In this document: piece by piece, positions 1-10,800 of the stretch
Layout of the letters: each line of letters opens with the position of its first letter
Position numbering within the stretch: the first letter of the stretch is position 1
Assembly: GCF_003672135.1 (NCBI RefSeq)
Contig: NC_039509.1
Span: 2,914,001 to 2,978,000, forward strand
Direction of reading: 5' to 3'
Length of the DNA stretch: 64,000 bases
DNA from: Ooceraea biroi
Taxonomy: Eukaryota; Arthropoda; Insecta; Hymenoptera; Formicidae
Made by a program: the position numbers and the translations under genes
Notes under the pieces: model-generated
Seen by the model: only the letters and a program-made list of their open reading frames with translations
The model's database searches: none
Told to the model about the DNA's origin: nothing

Positions 1-2966
1 GAGGTGACTCTCCCCTGCCCCTGACGAGGTGGCCGCGCTTTGAGGCTCGAAACGGACGCCAGGAAACCGTCCTGCCGCCGCCGTCGCCACCGTACGACCG
101 AGGAAAATGGCTTCGGATAATTAATGTCGGGCTACGATCGTCGGGGATGATTAATGGCGACGCTGCTACTCCGCGTATAATAACGCTTTCCTCGCAAATT
201 AGTGCCCTCGCGCATTCAGTTCCTGCTCCGACCGCTTCCTTCTGCGATCGATTTCTTTTTTCCCCGTGAGGGTTCTAAGTGCGAGGATGATATGAAGCAC
301 AGAAAGAGCGTGGATTTCCCTTTGTACAAAGTCTCTCTCTCTCTCCGCACCCGAAGGGGTGAATACGTTAGTTAGAAATTCTCACTTAACATTCGGAAAA
401 GCGCAAATCAGGGCGCACCTCATTTCTCGAGTATATTTTTCCTACGAGAAAGCGTGGCCGCGATAAAGGTTTTACCTTCATTTTCAAGAGAAAGAATGCA
501 TAAGGAGGGTTTTAACTTTGTCGATTTGAAGTTGTTAATTGTGCTTTCGACATGCTTTCCAACATCGTGAATAAATTAACGTTTCTCCACTGACGAATAA
601 AGTTTTCCGATAATTACGCCGTGACATAACAAAGTTATGTACGAGGCTTTCCGTCCGCAATGTAGCCGCAGCTAAGAACAATCGATCCGGTTGCACGTGA
701 TCCGCTTTTCAGCTTTGAACTCCGGCTAGTCGGATATGCTCAACGTCTTCCATACCGTCAGTTATGCATTGCTTAGTCCGATCGAGATTACTTTGGTCGT
801 CTCACGTGAGAGTATTGTGTAATTGTAGCATTTCATCAGATTGTAGTATTTCAGATGAGTGAAATTGGCAATTTTTCCTACTTTTTTCAGGTGTTCTGAA
901 TTTTTATCGGATTAATATCGTTTATTTGATCGGTTTGTCAGAAATGTTTATGTCAAACATAAATGTCGACTAAGCTATATACTATATGATATATATTTAG
1001 AAACACTTTGTGATCTATTACTTTGAATTAATATCGAAATTCTCTATCAATCTTTGCTTTTTTATATAAACTTTTTAATATAATTTTATAACAACTCATG
1101 TCTCTGTGAAGAACTTTTATTATTCATGTTAGGCTCGCACGGACGAAGCATCGTAGTGATACGCATACCGTGAGTTTCCCGAGCTTTGGGACGAACTTGC
1201 ACGTGATGCCTAGTACATAGCTTGACAGCGACTTGATCCTCCTCACTAGCTGAACACGATATGGCTGACTGCTATTCCTATCCCATCTCGGCAATATTAA
1301 TAATGCTAGGAATTTCATTACGAGTTTCACCGTCTATCTAAGCTCCCACACCGTTTCAGCTAGCGTTCTGCATGTACAGGTGATGCGGCTCGGTATTGGT
1401 TAAGAAGTCAAATATAATCGCACACAGTTTCCAATGCGCGCAATTGCGACTGTAGGCGATGTTCAGCCTTCATTATAACATCTAGGATACATCCCCGAGG
1501 ATAAGTGAGTTGGCAAATTTGAAATCACGTAATGCGAGTGAAAATCCATCGGGATCACGTGACTTTCGAAAGACAATCTAGTCTAGTTTTTAAGTCGATT
1601 AAAGTTCATCGCCGTATTTGCTGTTTACTTTTATCTTTAGAGTGCAAATGTTTAACGAGAATCTGTCGGCTGCACAAAGTTGAAGTTTTTGATTTAATGT
1701 ACTTTCTTAGTAAAAAGGAAGTCTTCTAAGGAAGTAATTCAGTTTGAACTAATTTCGCTTTCCTCTCTGAACTTAAATATTATTTAATATCTGTCATCGC
1801 TCAGTTTGTAAAACTAATGTAACAATACATCATTATATGAGCTTATCTCATAAGTGCACGATGATAGCTCTATGTATTCCTCTAGGACGCATTCTAGCAT
1901 GCATGTTCCTCGCGAGTACGCGGCATCTTTACGAGACTTTCAAAGCTTTGTGATTTTACAACTCGTTGAGCCCATTTCCTTACCGCCGTCGCGTAACTCT
2001 GATACTCGATTTTCAGCACTTGCCAAAACTTCTCGCGGACATGCACAAAGTTATCGTATATGAAACTTGTTGTCTCACACATCAACTTTATTCTCTTTCA
2101 TTACTTTCTCTTTCATTAGCTTGATCTAATAATGCTTGTTTCAAGGTTGCATTCTTCGCAGTTGTAAAGTTAACATAGTTGGCAGGCATTACATCCTTTG
2201 GTAACTTCTCATCGTTACAGCTACTTCCATATGCACTATGTCAGGTGACAATTTTAACTTGATGCTTTTACAGTGGTCAATTAATAATTGGTTATTTCAA
2301 TTCCGTTGAAACGTGTTGAAAACGTCGGACTCTCACACGGCAGTGCCGGATGCTAACGCGGTGCTAGAATTGGGGCAATCTCACAATGATTAATTAGAGC
2401 GTAATCAACGTTAGATTGCCTCTTCGAGTGCCAGTAAGCGCCCCAGGTAATTCGTGGTAACCAATTGCGATGTATGCGCGTACTTGAAATTCGGAAGTGG
2501 CACGGTTACGCGATGATCGATGACGAGAGGCCGTGCTTCGGTCCCGCTTCGCCGGGCGTAGACACGTAGCGGATAGCGGTCTCTCCCGGAAACAATCTCC
2601 GTGACGTGCGATTGATCGCGGAATGATCGATGAAAGACTCCGGCGGAGACTTCTCGCCTGACTGATGAAATAAAAATATAAGGAAGCCGCCGTTGTCGCG
2701 CACATCGAATGCAGGATCGCGCACACGGCCTGAACTAAAAAGATAAGGTTTCGTTATATCGAGGGTTGCGCGCTCAAGATTACCTCGTGCGATCGATCAC
2801 TCCCGCAAATAGAGGAATTTCTCTGTTTGTTTAGGTGAAATTAGGTTTTTCCTCCACGTCGTACGTCGTCTCCGGCGGAGTATGCTGCGCTTCGGCAAAC
2901 AGCATCCTCCTCTAGACAAGTACATGTAACCGTGCGCGTGTGTGCGTGCGTGCCTGTTTTCTTATC
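1..2966. other. Non-coding stretch, no gene seen
   Basis: Mixed-composition DNA with no open frame that resembles a known protein. A short CT run is at 332-345. Bases 950-1110 are AT-rich. A good acceptor-like pyrimidine tract ending in CAG lies at 871-890, but the GTGTTC that follows is not a donor and no exon is apparent. A run of alternating purine-pyrimidine bases (CGTG/TGCG type, 2931-2953) directly precedes the mariner insertion. Confidence 0.6.
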
Positions 2967-2968
2967 TA

Positions 2969-3000
2969 TTGGGTTGGCCAAAAAGTAATTGCGTTTTTTT
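2969..3000 (+). repeat. Mariner terminal inverted repeat (3' end of element)
   Basis: This 32-bp repeat starts TTGGGTTGGCC and is perfectly complementary to 4225-4256. The flanking TA target duplication is at 2967-2968. Because the transposase reads leftward, this is the downstream end of the element. Confidence 0.96.
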
Positions 3001-3045
3001 TTATATAAATAAAAGGCGAATTTTTCATGGGAAACAAAAACTTTA

Positions 3046-4071
3046 TTAAACAATATATTGTCCATTTTGTTTGATTATCTTTTGCCATTTTTCAGGCAAC
3101 TTCATGATTCCGCGCTCAAAAAAGTTCTTATCTTTTTCAGCAAAAAACAATTCCAAGAACGATTTGATATCCTCATCAGCAGTAAAGGTTTTACCATTCA
3201 AGGCGTTTTGCAAAGAACGAAACAAATGGTAATCTGATGGTGCCAGGTCTGGCGAATATGGTGGATGTGGTAACACATCCCATCCACGCTGCAACAATTT
3301 TTGACGAGTGACCAAACTTGTATGTGGTCTAGCGTTATCATGGTGAAACACAACACCTTTGCGATTCACCACTTCTGGACGTTTCTGTTTGATGGCATCA
3401 TTTAATTTATCCAGTTGACGACAGTATACGTCTGAATTAATGGTTTGATTCCTTGCAAGCAGCTCAAAATACACAATACCTTTAAAGTCTCACCAGACTG
3501 ACAGCATAATCTTTGTTTGGTGAATATCTGCTTTTCAAGTGCTTTGAGCAGGTTCATCACGCTTGCTCCACGATCTTTTTCGTTTGACGTTGTTGTAGAC
3601 GATCCATTTTTCGTCGCCTGTTATCATACGTTTCAAAAATGGATCATTTTCGTCACGTTTCAAAAGAGAATCGCAGATGTCAATACGCTTAGTGAGATGA
3701 ATTTCTTTGAGCTCATATGGTACCCAAATATCGAGCTTACTAATGTATCCAAGTCGTTTTAAATGGTTTTCAACACTAGATTTCGATGTGTTAAGATTCT
3801 CAGCAATCTCTTGTGTCGTTAAACGCCGATTGGAATCGATCAGTGCCTTTATTTTGTCATCATCAATTTCGATTGGCCTTCCTGAGCGTGGTGCATCTTT
3901 CACATTAAAATCTCCAGATCGAAATTTAGTATACCAATTTTGACACTGCCGCAGTTTTAAAGCATCTTCGCCATATATATCACATAACTTTTTATGAGCT
4001 TGCACAGCGTTTTTCCCTTTTCGGAAGTAATAAAACAAAATATGACGAAAATGTTCTTTTTGATTTTCCAT
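3046..4071 (-). pseudogene. Mariner transposase, interrupted by two in-frame TGA codons
   Basis: The enzyme would bind the terminal repeats in the nucleus and catalyse excision and TA-targeted insertion. The start chosen is the ATG at 4071 (MENQKEH), because an upstream in-phase TTG at 4092 is not a normal eukaryotic start. The frame is 341 codons, close to the usual length of about 345. The N-terminal part holds the two helix-turn-helix regions, an RSGRP linker near residues 62-67 and the WVPYEL motif near 116-121. The D,D34D triad is present: D153 in TGDEKW, D245 in HHDNARPH and D280 in SPDLAPSDYHLF, with exactly 34 residues between the last two. TGA codons occupy positions 179 (3535-3537) and 194 (3490-3492). 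The second falls where relatives have tryptophan. No frameshift separates the halves, so decay is by two point substitutions only. Confidence 0.95.
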
Positions 4072-4224
4072 TTTGAAATCGATGGCAAACAAACAATTGT
4101 TAACGAAATCGTGTACTTTCTTTTTCTAAAACAAGCTTGAACTGTGAGTTGTTAACCTACATAATGAATTTGCGGTTTAGAATGAAGTTAGTTACATTTC
4201 AAGACATGTATGTCCATCTATTGG

Positions 4225-4256
4225 AAAAAAACGCAATTACTTTTTGGCCAACCCAA
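4225..4256 (-). repeat. Mariner terminal inverted repeat (5' end of element)
   Basis: This is the perfect inverted match of 2969-3000 over 32 bp, followed by the TA target duplication at 4257-4258. The transposase ATG lies about 150 bp inside this end. Confidence 0.96.
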
Positions 4257-4258
4257 TA

Positions 4259-7200
4259 GTATATATTTAATTCAAAGTACGACGTGGTTGATCCGTTGAA
4301 TATTTTCGGAAGCTTTTTCGGGGTGACAGTTTGTGCTTCGCGCACATTGCTCGAAGAACAATACTCGTATCGCGATTATGTAATCACTTTTGTTAATCTA
4401 ACATAGTATATTTAACATACTCATTGCTACATGTCATCGTTTTTGTTAATCCTGCCAATAGTCGCGAACGACAAAAACTCGCCATGTGCCGATGCATATC
4501 GCGAAAGTTTTCGAGAAATAATATCGTGTTCGATAGCATGCCATGCGATAGATCGAATCGATATCGGTACGGTTGCATACTTATAAAGCGCATACTGGAG
4601 GGTACATTCGAGCGATGCAGGCGGTTGCCGTAGCGGCAATAGCGCTACCGTTGTGCCACCATTATAACGCGCGGCTTACACAGCTCCAATACTGCGAGGC
4701 AGCTACAAGCAGCAGCGGGCGCCCTATCCCTGGTGAGCAGAAGTTTTCACGCTTGAATCGAGCACCGTGGGGTGAGCAGCGAGGTGAGGGAAGGCATATT
4801 TCGTCTCAAGGAAGCTTACGTCATGTACTGACGCTTTTGCAACCGTGAAGTTCTAACCGCGTGATCTCGCCAAGAGAGTTGAGGCACACGTTGATAAGCA
4901 GAAATTCCCGTTCTTCTCCCCTCTTGCATATCGCCGGTCTAGTTGTCGATGAGACGGTTACACATTGAAAAGGAAAAGATTGGAGTTACGTGACACTTTG
5001 AGTTAGCATGCATCCCAAAAAGCTGCACATGCAGCTACAATTAAAACGCCAAGAGAGATTCAGGGTATCCCGAGTATTCGTGATATGTTTACACAAAAAG
5101 TCAGTTGTTGTGGAAGAAAATATATTACTATCACGTAATAATTGTCCGCGGCAACATCTCAGTTGGGTATTTACGTCATTTCCATCCGCAAACAATCGTT
5201 CATCATAGAGCACGCGCACGTTATATGATTACCAGCGTGATACATAATACATGGATCTTCTGTGCATGAATGTACAAATAGTGATCAATTGACGCATGAG
5301 TAATCATAATGTTTGGCTGCGACCGAAATTCGCTCTATGATGTCCCAGCGACTATTCCACCAGATAAATAGTGGCCGCGTGATGCGCGCGAGTACAGTTT
5401 CGAGTAATATTTCCCGGGCCGGGAAAAAGGTTCCCTCTTTTCTGACATCCCAGCAACGGCCTGTAGTTACATGGCTCTGTCTACGTGAACACGACGTTAT
5501 TGTACTTACTTCGGCACTATCTCTCACGAGTCATAGAATAATAGAAAAATACGGGACGCGAGTCCCACGGTGGGCAAGATATTACCTCGTGCTCGACACA
5601 GGTAGCAAATGCGCGAGAAAAAGCGAAAGACAGCCGGAGAACGACGAAAAGGCAGACACAGACAAGACAGGGAGCGCGAGGAGAGGACAAGAATGTTGAT
5701 TGGCCTCAAATTGAATCCCGTCCATTTATCACTCTCGACCTCCGCGCCCTCGGCTCACCCCGCTTGGCCCTCCTCGCAATTCCTCCGGTTCGGTACTACT
5801 GCGAACAAAAATCGGGTCCACTGGTCGATCTGCTCATCGCGGATGGCTCTCTTCACCCTTTTCCACTCTCATCCCCGTCTTTGTCGCCACCTTCGTATCC
5901 GCGAATCCGATTCGCGGAACTGCTGGACCGAGTTTCTTGCAGAAAAGGCCATTCGTAGCAGCTCGCTGATGCACATAGGTACGAGTTATATGTGCCAAGG
6001 TATATATGCCTCGCCGGATAGAAGAGCTTTTTAGCGGCGCGAGATCACTCTTGCCGTTTTACGGGGATGTAAAATTAATTAGCGATTCCATGAGAAAGGA
6101 AGCTGGCAGAACGGGATGAGGAGGAGATGTAGAACGGGACGACGAGATGTTCGAGCATTATACGATCGGCCGACGCGATGTCGAGTCGGCTAAAATCTAT
6201 TGGTTTCTTTTTCTCGCCCGCGCGAGTGGAGAAGCGGAATTGCTCAGGGCGTATAAGACGAGGCAATTACTGCCCCCGGAGAAAAGAAAAGTGATCCCCG
6301 TCGTCACGCATTCCCCGGCATCGTTAACGATTACGATTTTATGAATGTTGCATTCGAATCGGTGGCCAAGTGCGAGAGAAACAGAGAAGGGGAGAGAGAG
6401 TAACAGTACGCGCAAACATCCTCTTTCTAAATACAAAAATTATGCTAATCCAGTTTAATCGCATATCGCACAATGACGACGGAATTGCTTGAGACGGCTA
6501 AGGGCAATTACGGTTCGTAACAGCGGAAGCCAAGCGACCCGCATGCTGCTGCGTATCGTTAAAAATTATTCTTAATTTCACGAATATTGCCGTCGGACAT
6601 GCACGCGAGCGTTTTCATTTTAATAAAATATTATGCAAATTTGTGCTAATTTTATTAAGCCATACATATACGGGCTGTATTAAAAAAGTTTCGCACTTGC
6701 CCTTAGTCACAGATTTCCTGGTGAATTTTGACTTAATCTTCCTTCAGCAAAAATTAATTAGCCGCTTTTTTCGCAACTTTCTTCAACGTAAAATATCTTG
6801 ATTAATAAGCTTGATTAATAAGTTTGAAATGAAACAAATTTGAAAGTAAACTTCAAAAGGATTGAGAAGTCAATATGCTTTATAATATATTATGTAGCTA
6901 TACATTTAAACATGCAAAAACTTATTTTTTAACCGCTTAAATAAAATTACATTTTTAGTAGTTTGATCTATTGTATTCATAATCGAGGAAAAATTACGCA
7001 ACTTTTCACGCTGTTATAATATATATGCATGTGCACTATATACCTCGGTATGCATATATAATATATCGTACATACATATAGAAAAGAAAGAGAAAAATTA
7101 TCATATCTAGGTAGGTGGTAATTACCCTGTGAAAGAAGGAAAAAAACGAAGAATGACCTAATTTCCTCGTACATCGTGATTGCTTGTGCGCGTTAACGTA

Positions 7201-7730
7201 TGCTGAAGTAAAATAGAAAGTACAAAGTAGAAATGAAGTAAAATAGAAACTTCACGTTAATCGCGCAGTTGGGCGAGATGAAAAAGAATACCGTATCAGG
7301 AGCTTGCGTATAAGGCTTTTAATGTGATTAGCGCCCGTTTTTGCCGACATGAAAATTGAAGGTGCATATTCTGCTTATTGAAGAATTATGCGAGTATTAT
7401 AAAATTAAATTTTACACTCGTTCTCCTAAACGCAAACGAAATACCCGCGTAAGAAAAACATGTAATTGCATCGGCTATTATCTTTTACACACCCCACACA
7501 GATCTCGTCCGATTATTATCTTTCACACAAACTTTCCATCTGAAATTAATATAAATCTTCATTTATCTATCTGTTTCCTGTTACGAGTGATATATTTTAT
7601 TCATTCGCATTCCCTTTGTGTGTAGCGCATATTGGAACATGCATATTTATGTCTCGCGGATTTACGCGCGCGCGTGTATGAAAATCCACTGGCGGGCGGG
7701 TGGCGACTCCATTTGCGTTCCAACTTCTAG
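4259..7730. other. Non-coding stretch, no gene seen
   Basis: No recognisable exon or RNA gene. The open frames here are short and lack known motifs. Bases 6640-7090 are AT-rich and include a 13-bp tandem pair (CTTGATTAATAAG twice) near 6797-6822. The 18-bp word TAATNTTTCCCGGGCCGG at 5405-5422 recurs with one mismatch at 9061-9078 and may mark an old dispersed repeat. Confidence 0.55.
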
Positions 7731-7768
7731 TCTAACAATTATATTTGTTCTTTTGTTTCAGGTGAGTC
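7731..7768 (+). other. Candidate recursive splice site (ratchet point) 1
   Basis: A strong acceptor is joined directly to a strong donor with no exon between. The branch-point-like TCTAAC is at 7731-7736 (branch A at 7735). A T-rich tract covers 7744-7758, CAG is at 7759-7761, and GTGAGT follows at 7762-7767. The branch A lies 26 nt before the AG, an ideal distance. This fits the Drosophila ratchet consensus of pyrimidine tract, NCAG and GTRAGT. Splicing the upstream exon to 7761 would regenerate a donor at 7762 and let the rest of the intron be removed in a second step. The role is inferred, since only the sequence motif is seen. Confidence 0.65.
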
Positions 7769-7854
7769 CACTTCATGCATATTTTAGCCCATGATGATCC
7801 CACGTACGTAGCTCGGCACCAATAATCACGGCGCGCCGCGGGTTTGTGTGATGA
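7762..7854 (+). other. Possible recursive exon downstream of ratchet point 1
   Basis: A second donor-like sequence, TGA followed by GTGAGT, begins at 7855. That would define a 93-nt exon starting at the ratchet acceptor. In vertebrates, and in some fly introns, such exons help the spliceosome recognise the ratchet acceptor and are then skipped by use of the reconstituted donor. No coding role is proposed. The feature depends wholly on the neighbouring ratchet site being real. Confidence 0.3.
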
Positions 7855-7861
7855 GTGAGTT

Positions 7862-10800
7862 CAAAAGAAGGAAACAAAAAAAGATTCATGATCATTAATT
7901 TCAGGCGTTCTTTTCTCCTGACCGCTACGAAAAATTACGGAAGTAGCGGTCGACGCTTTCACGAAGTTTTATCGAGCCATTATGTGCATGCCCAATTAAA
8001 CGTTCTTTATCAACGCGTTCGCAATTTGCATGATTGAATGATTTTAAATTGCGGCAGAGTGCTGCGATGGTTGCGGTGCTCTCATATAAAATTATTAGTA
8101 ATAACAGTATAATTAATTTACGGTGGGCTTATATACGCCGTTTCATAATATAATCCAATCGCATTGCGCACTGATCGCGCGGATTTTGACATTGATTTCA
8201 GCCCACCGGTGGGCGCCTTACGCGCGCGCTCTTTGCCAAATTAATAAGGTAATTCCATATTAGGCGGCATTGTGTGTGTCGAGGCCGTAAATAATTTATT
8301 CCCGCCTGTAGTACAATTGTAGTAAAATGGTCCATTATATAGTCGAAGACGATGGCGTCAGGATAACGCACTGAATGATGCATCTCCGCGTCAACCGATT
8401 CATTTGTGTGTTGCATCCATAAGCGCATTTAGCGACGCATCGGTAAGTCTCGTGTTTTTTGCGCCGCCGGGCAATGTGCTTCATCTTTCGCTTAATCGAC
8501 GGTATTTGGCCAGGCAACGTGCGGCGTCGCGTCCTTGTCGAATAATTAACAGGGCAATCAGTAGTCCTAAAAATGTTATGTTTAATGATAGACTCTCCTT
8601 AGAAGTCCGCGCTCGAAACTATAGATTACATTGAGACAAGATAATTGGTCGAACCGGTACAGACCACTGGAAGCAGCTGCGCCATTATAATTGCAGGCTA
8701 CCATCGTTCGGTGGAGAAAGAATGTTGGTGTAATTCGCTCTCATCGACGTAATCTCTTATTTTTGCTGGCGACGGTCTTCACTCTTCTATAGCGACCCGA
8801 TATTCGACGAGAGAGAATTTCGTCCGTGAATTATGAAGAACCGCAGCCTATCAAAAATCGCGAGAATTCACGCGCCATAATTCGCGATCTCGTACAACAC
8901 GAATTTTTTACAGCGCGCGTGACGACAGAAGACAATTAATTTTCGCGCAAGGGCGCAGAAAAAAGGAACTGATTACGATTTGTATCTGCTGAAATGAAGT
9001 TCCGCACGAGAAAAACCATGCGAAGACGTCGAGCCTGAGCTCCGGGCAATCGATCTTCGCTAATGTTTCCCGGGCCGGAAACGTTCACCTTCGCCCGCTG
9101 CGTCCTTATCAGGCATCTTCGTCCTGTGTCGTTGATAGTTAAGACTTGGATTGATCTACACTTTGCGTTTCGTCGCGTAGTGATTTGTGACAAAATAATG
9201 GGCAAACCGGCGAAAATGATTGATAACACGTGTGAACATATCTGGCCTTGTAGAAGCATCATACGAGCTTTTCCCTGTGCGCGCAAATCGTAAATTGCGA
9301 ATAACAATGAATGCGCGGCACGTGCATGCATATTGATACAATCGATCGTCGAAATTAATCGACTGGCACGAAAAGTGTACGCGTCATATTTGAGTATTTG
9401 GAGGCTCAGGAAAAATAACAAAACGTAGTTGCTGGGTACCGTGAACGAAAAAGCGCGCGATTGAAAATGAGATGGTTAACGCGCGGCATCGACATTCCCA
9501 TTCCAACTTTTATTCCCGATTTTTACGGTCGGAACGACGTTTCTTGCACATTTGCGCACGCGAATCCTCTGACTGAGCTCCGTGCTTGTGTTACTTTTAA
9601 TTTTTGACATAATTTTTTACCTCTTCTTCTTCTTCTTTCGTTTTTTTCCTTTAACGACATGGGTTCGGCATACCGCTTGCGTTCGTTCGAGAGAGGCACG
9701 CATTTGTAATTGACTCGGTGGCTTCGAACGAAGGTGTCGTAGCGGGAGAGCGGACAGGACAATTATTACTCGGCAATTATTTTAAATTAGTTTATTATTG
9801 CTTCCAACGCTTTCACTCGGACCATAACTTTGAATTGGCTGTGTCGGGCTGATGGGATATGATGTTGGTTAAAAAGCACTTCTGCATGCGATTTCGTACA
9901 CCGAATGATGTACAAAGGTGAGAGAAGGCAATGGTTTTCAGAATGATGTCGGACAAGCAAGCAACGACGGAGCCTTGGCGATATATAAAACATGTCACCT
10001 AACTCATCCCTCTCTAATTGGATTGTCCAAATCAATATTTCGCCCCATCTTTTGTTACACCTACGTAGGTAGAGGGATGTTCATAAACCATTGCTCGCTA
10101 TCTCACAGTTTGTAGGAAAATTTCTGCATAATGCAGCGATTCAGCTTTTACGAAGCTACTATAAACTTTCGGCGCTCATTTACCTCGTTACGATTGCGAG
10201 ATGGATTTGCACATTCTGATTGTTTATTCTCTTTGACTCGCCAAATTGATTAATTTAGACCGGTAAAAGCTTTCAAGTAAGTTGCATTTGCTATTGATAC
10301 TTGATCTTTGCTTTAAATATTCATGTGAAATATACACATGCGTCATAAACTTTCCGTTACAATCCCATATTTCGCTGAATAGAAATGCCCAATAGACGGA
10401 ATAAAGATATTTTTTATATTTAAATTTACCGGTAGTTCGGGATCAATATTGTCACATTTTGCGATATGCACAGATCGGTGCATATAGAAAATTTCGGTCA
10501 TTCGTGATATCGCGGGGACGTAAATCGAATCGATGTCTCGTTCGAACGTACTTGGCTTGTCGTCTACATTTTTCACGCATGCATGACGCTGCGACCATAT
10601 CTCACGATACGATGGAAAACAGGATCGTAACGTCCGATGGTAAAATCTGTGTCCCGCTGGTAGTACCAATCATAGAGTATACGCTTGACTGAGCTCGCGT
10701 CGTTCTTCAGCTAAGAGTCGAGAAATATGACAAGCTGCTGAAAAGAAGAGACCTAAAAGCCAGTGGATAGATCGATTGAAATTTGCGAGATTAACCTGAT

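Larger units (their letters stand above)
2969..4256 (-). mobile_element. Full-length mariner transposon, non-autonomous by mutation
   Basis: This 1288-bp cut-and-paste DNA transposon of the mariner family carries its transposase on the minus strand. Both ends are visible. The terminal inverted repeats begin TTGGGTTGGCC and match perfectly over 32 bp, and the element is flanked by the TA dinucleotide that mariners duplicate on insertion. The length is normal for the family (about 1.3 kb). The transposase frame keeps its reading phase from end to end but has two TGA codons, so this copy cannot move by itself, although its ends look competent for trans-mobilisation. Transposase motifs resemble the mellifera subfamily common in Hymenoptera. 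That assignment is from memory of motifs, not from an alignment. Confidence 0.96.

Noticed and set aside
871..896. Strong-looking acceptor TTTTTTCAG followed by GTGTTC
   Set aside because: GTGTTC is not a donor, and no coding exon follows. Kept only as a decoy acceptor.
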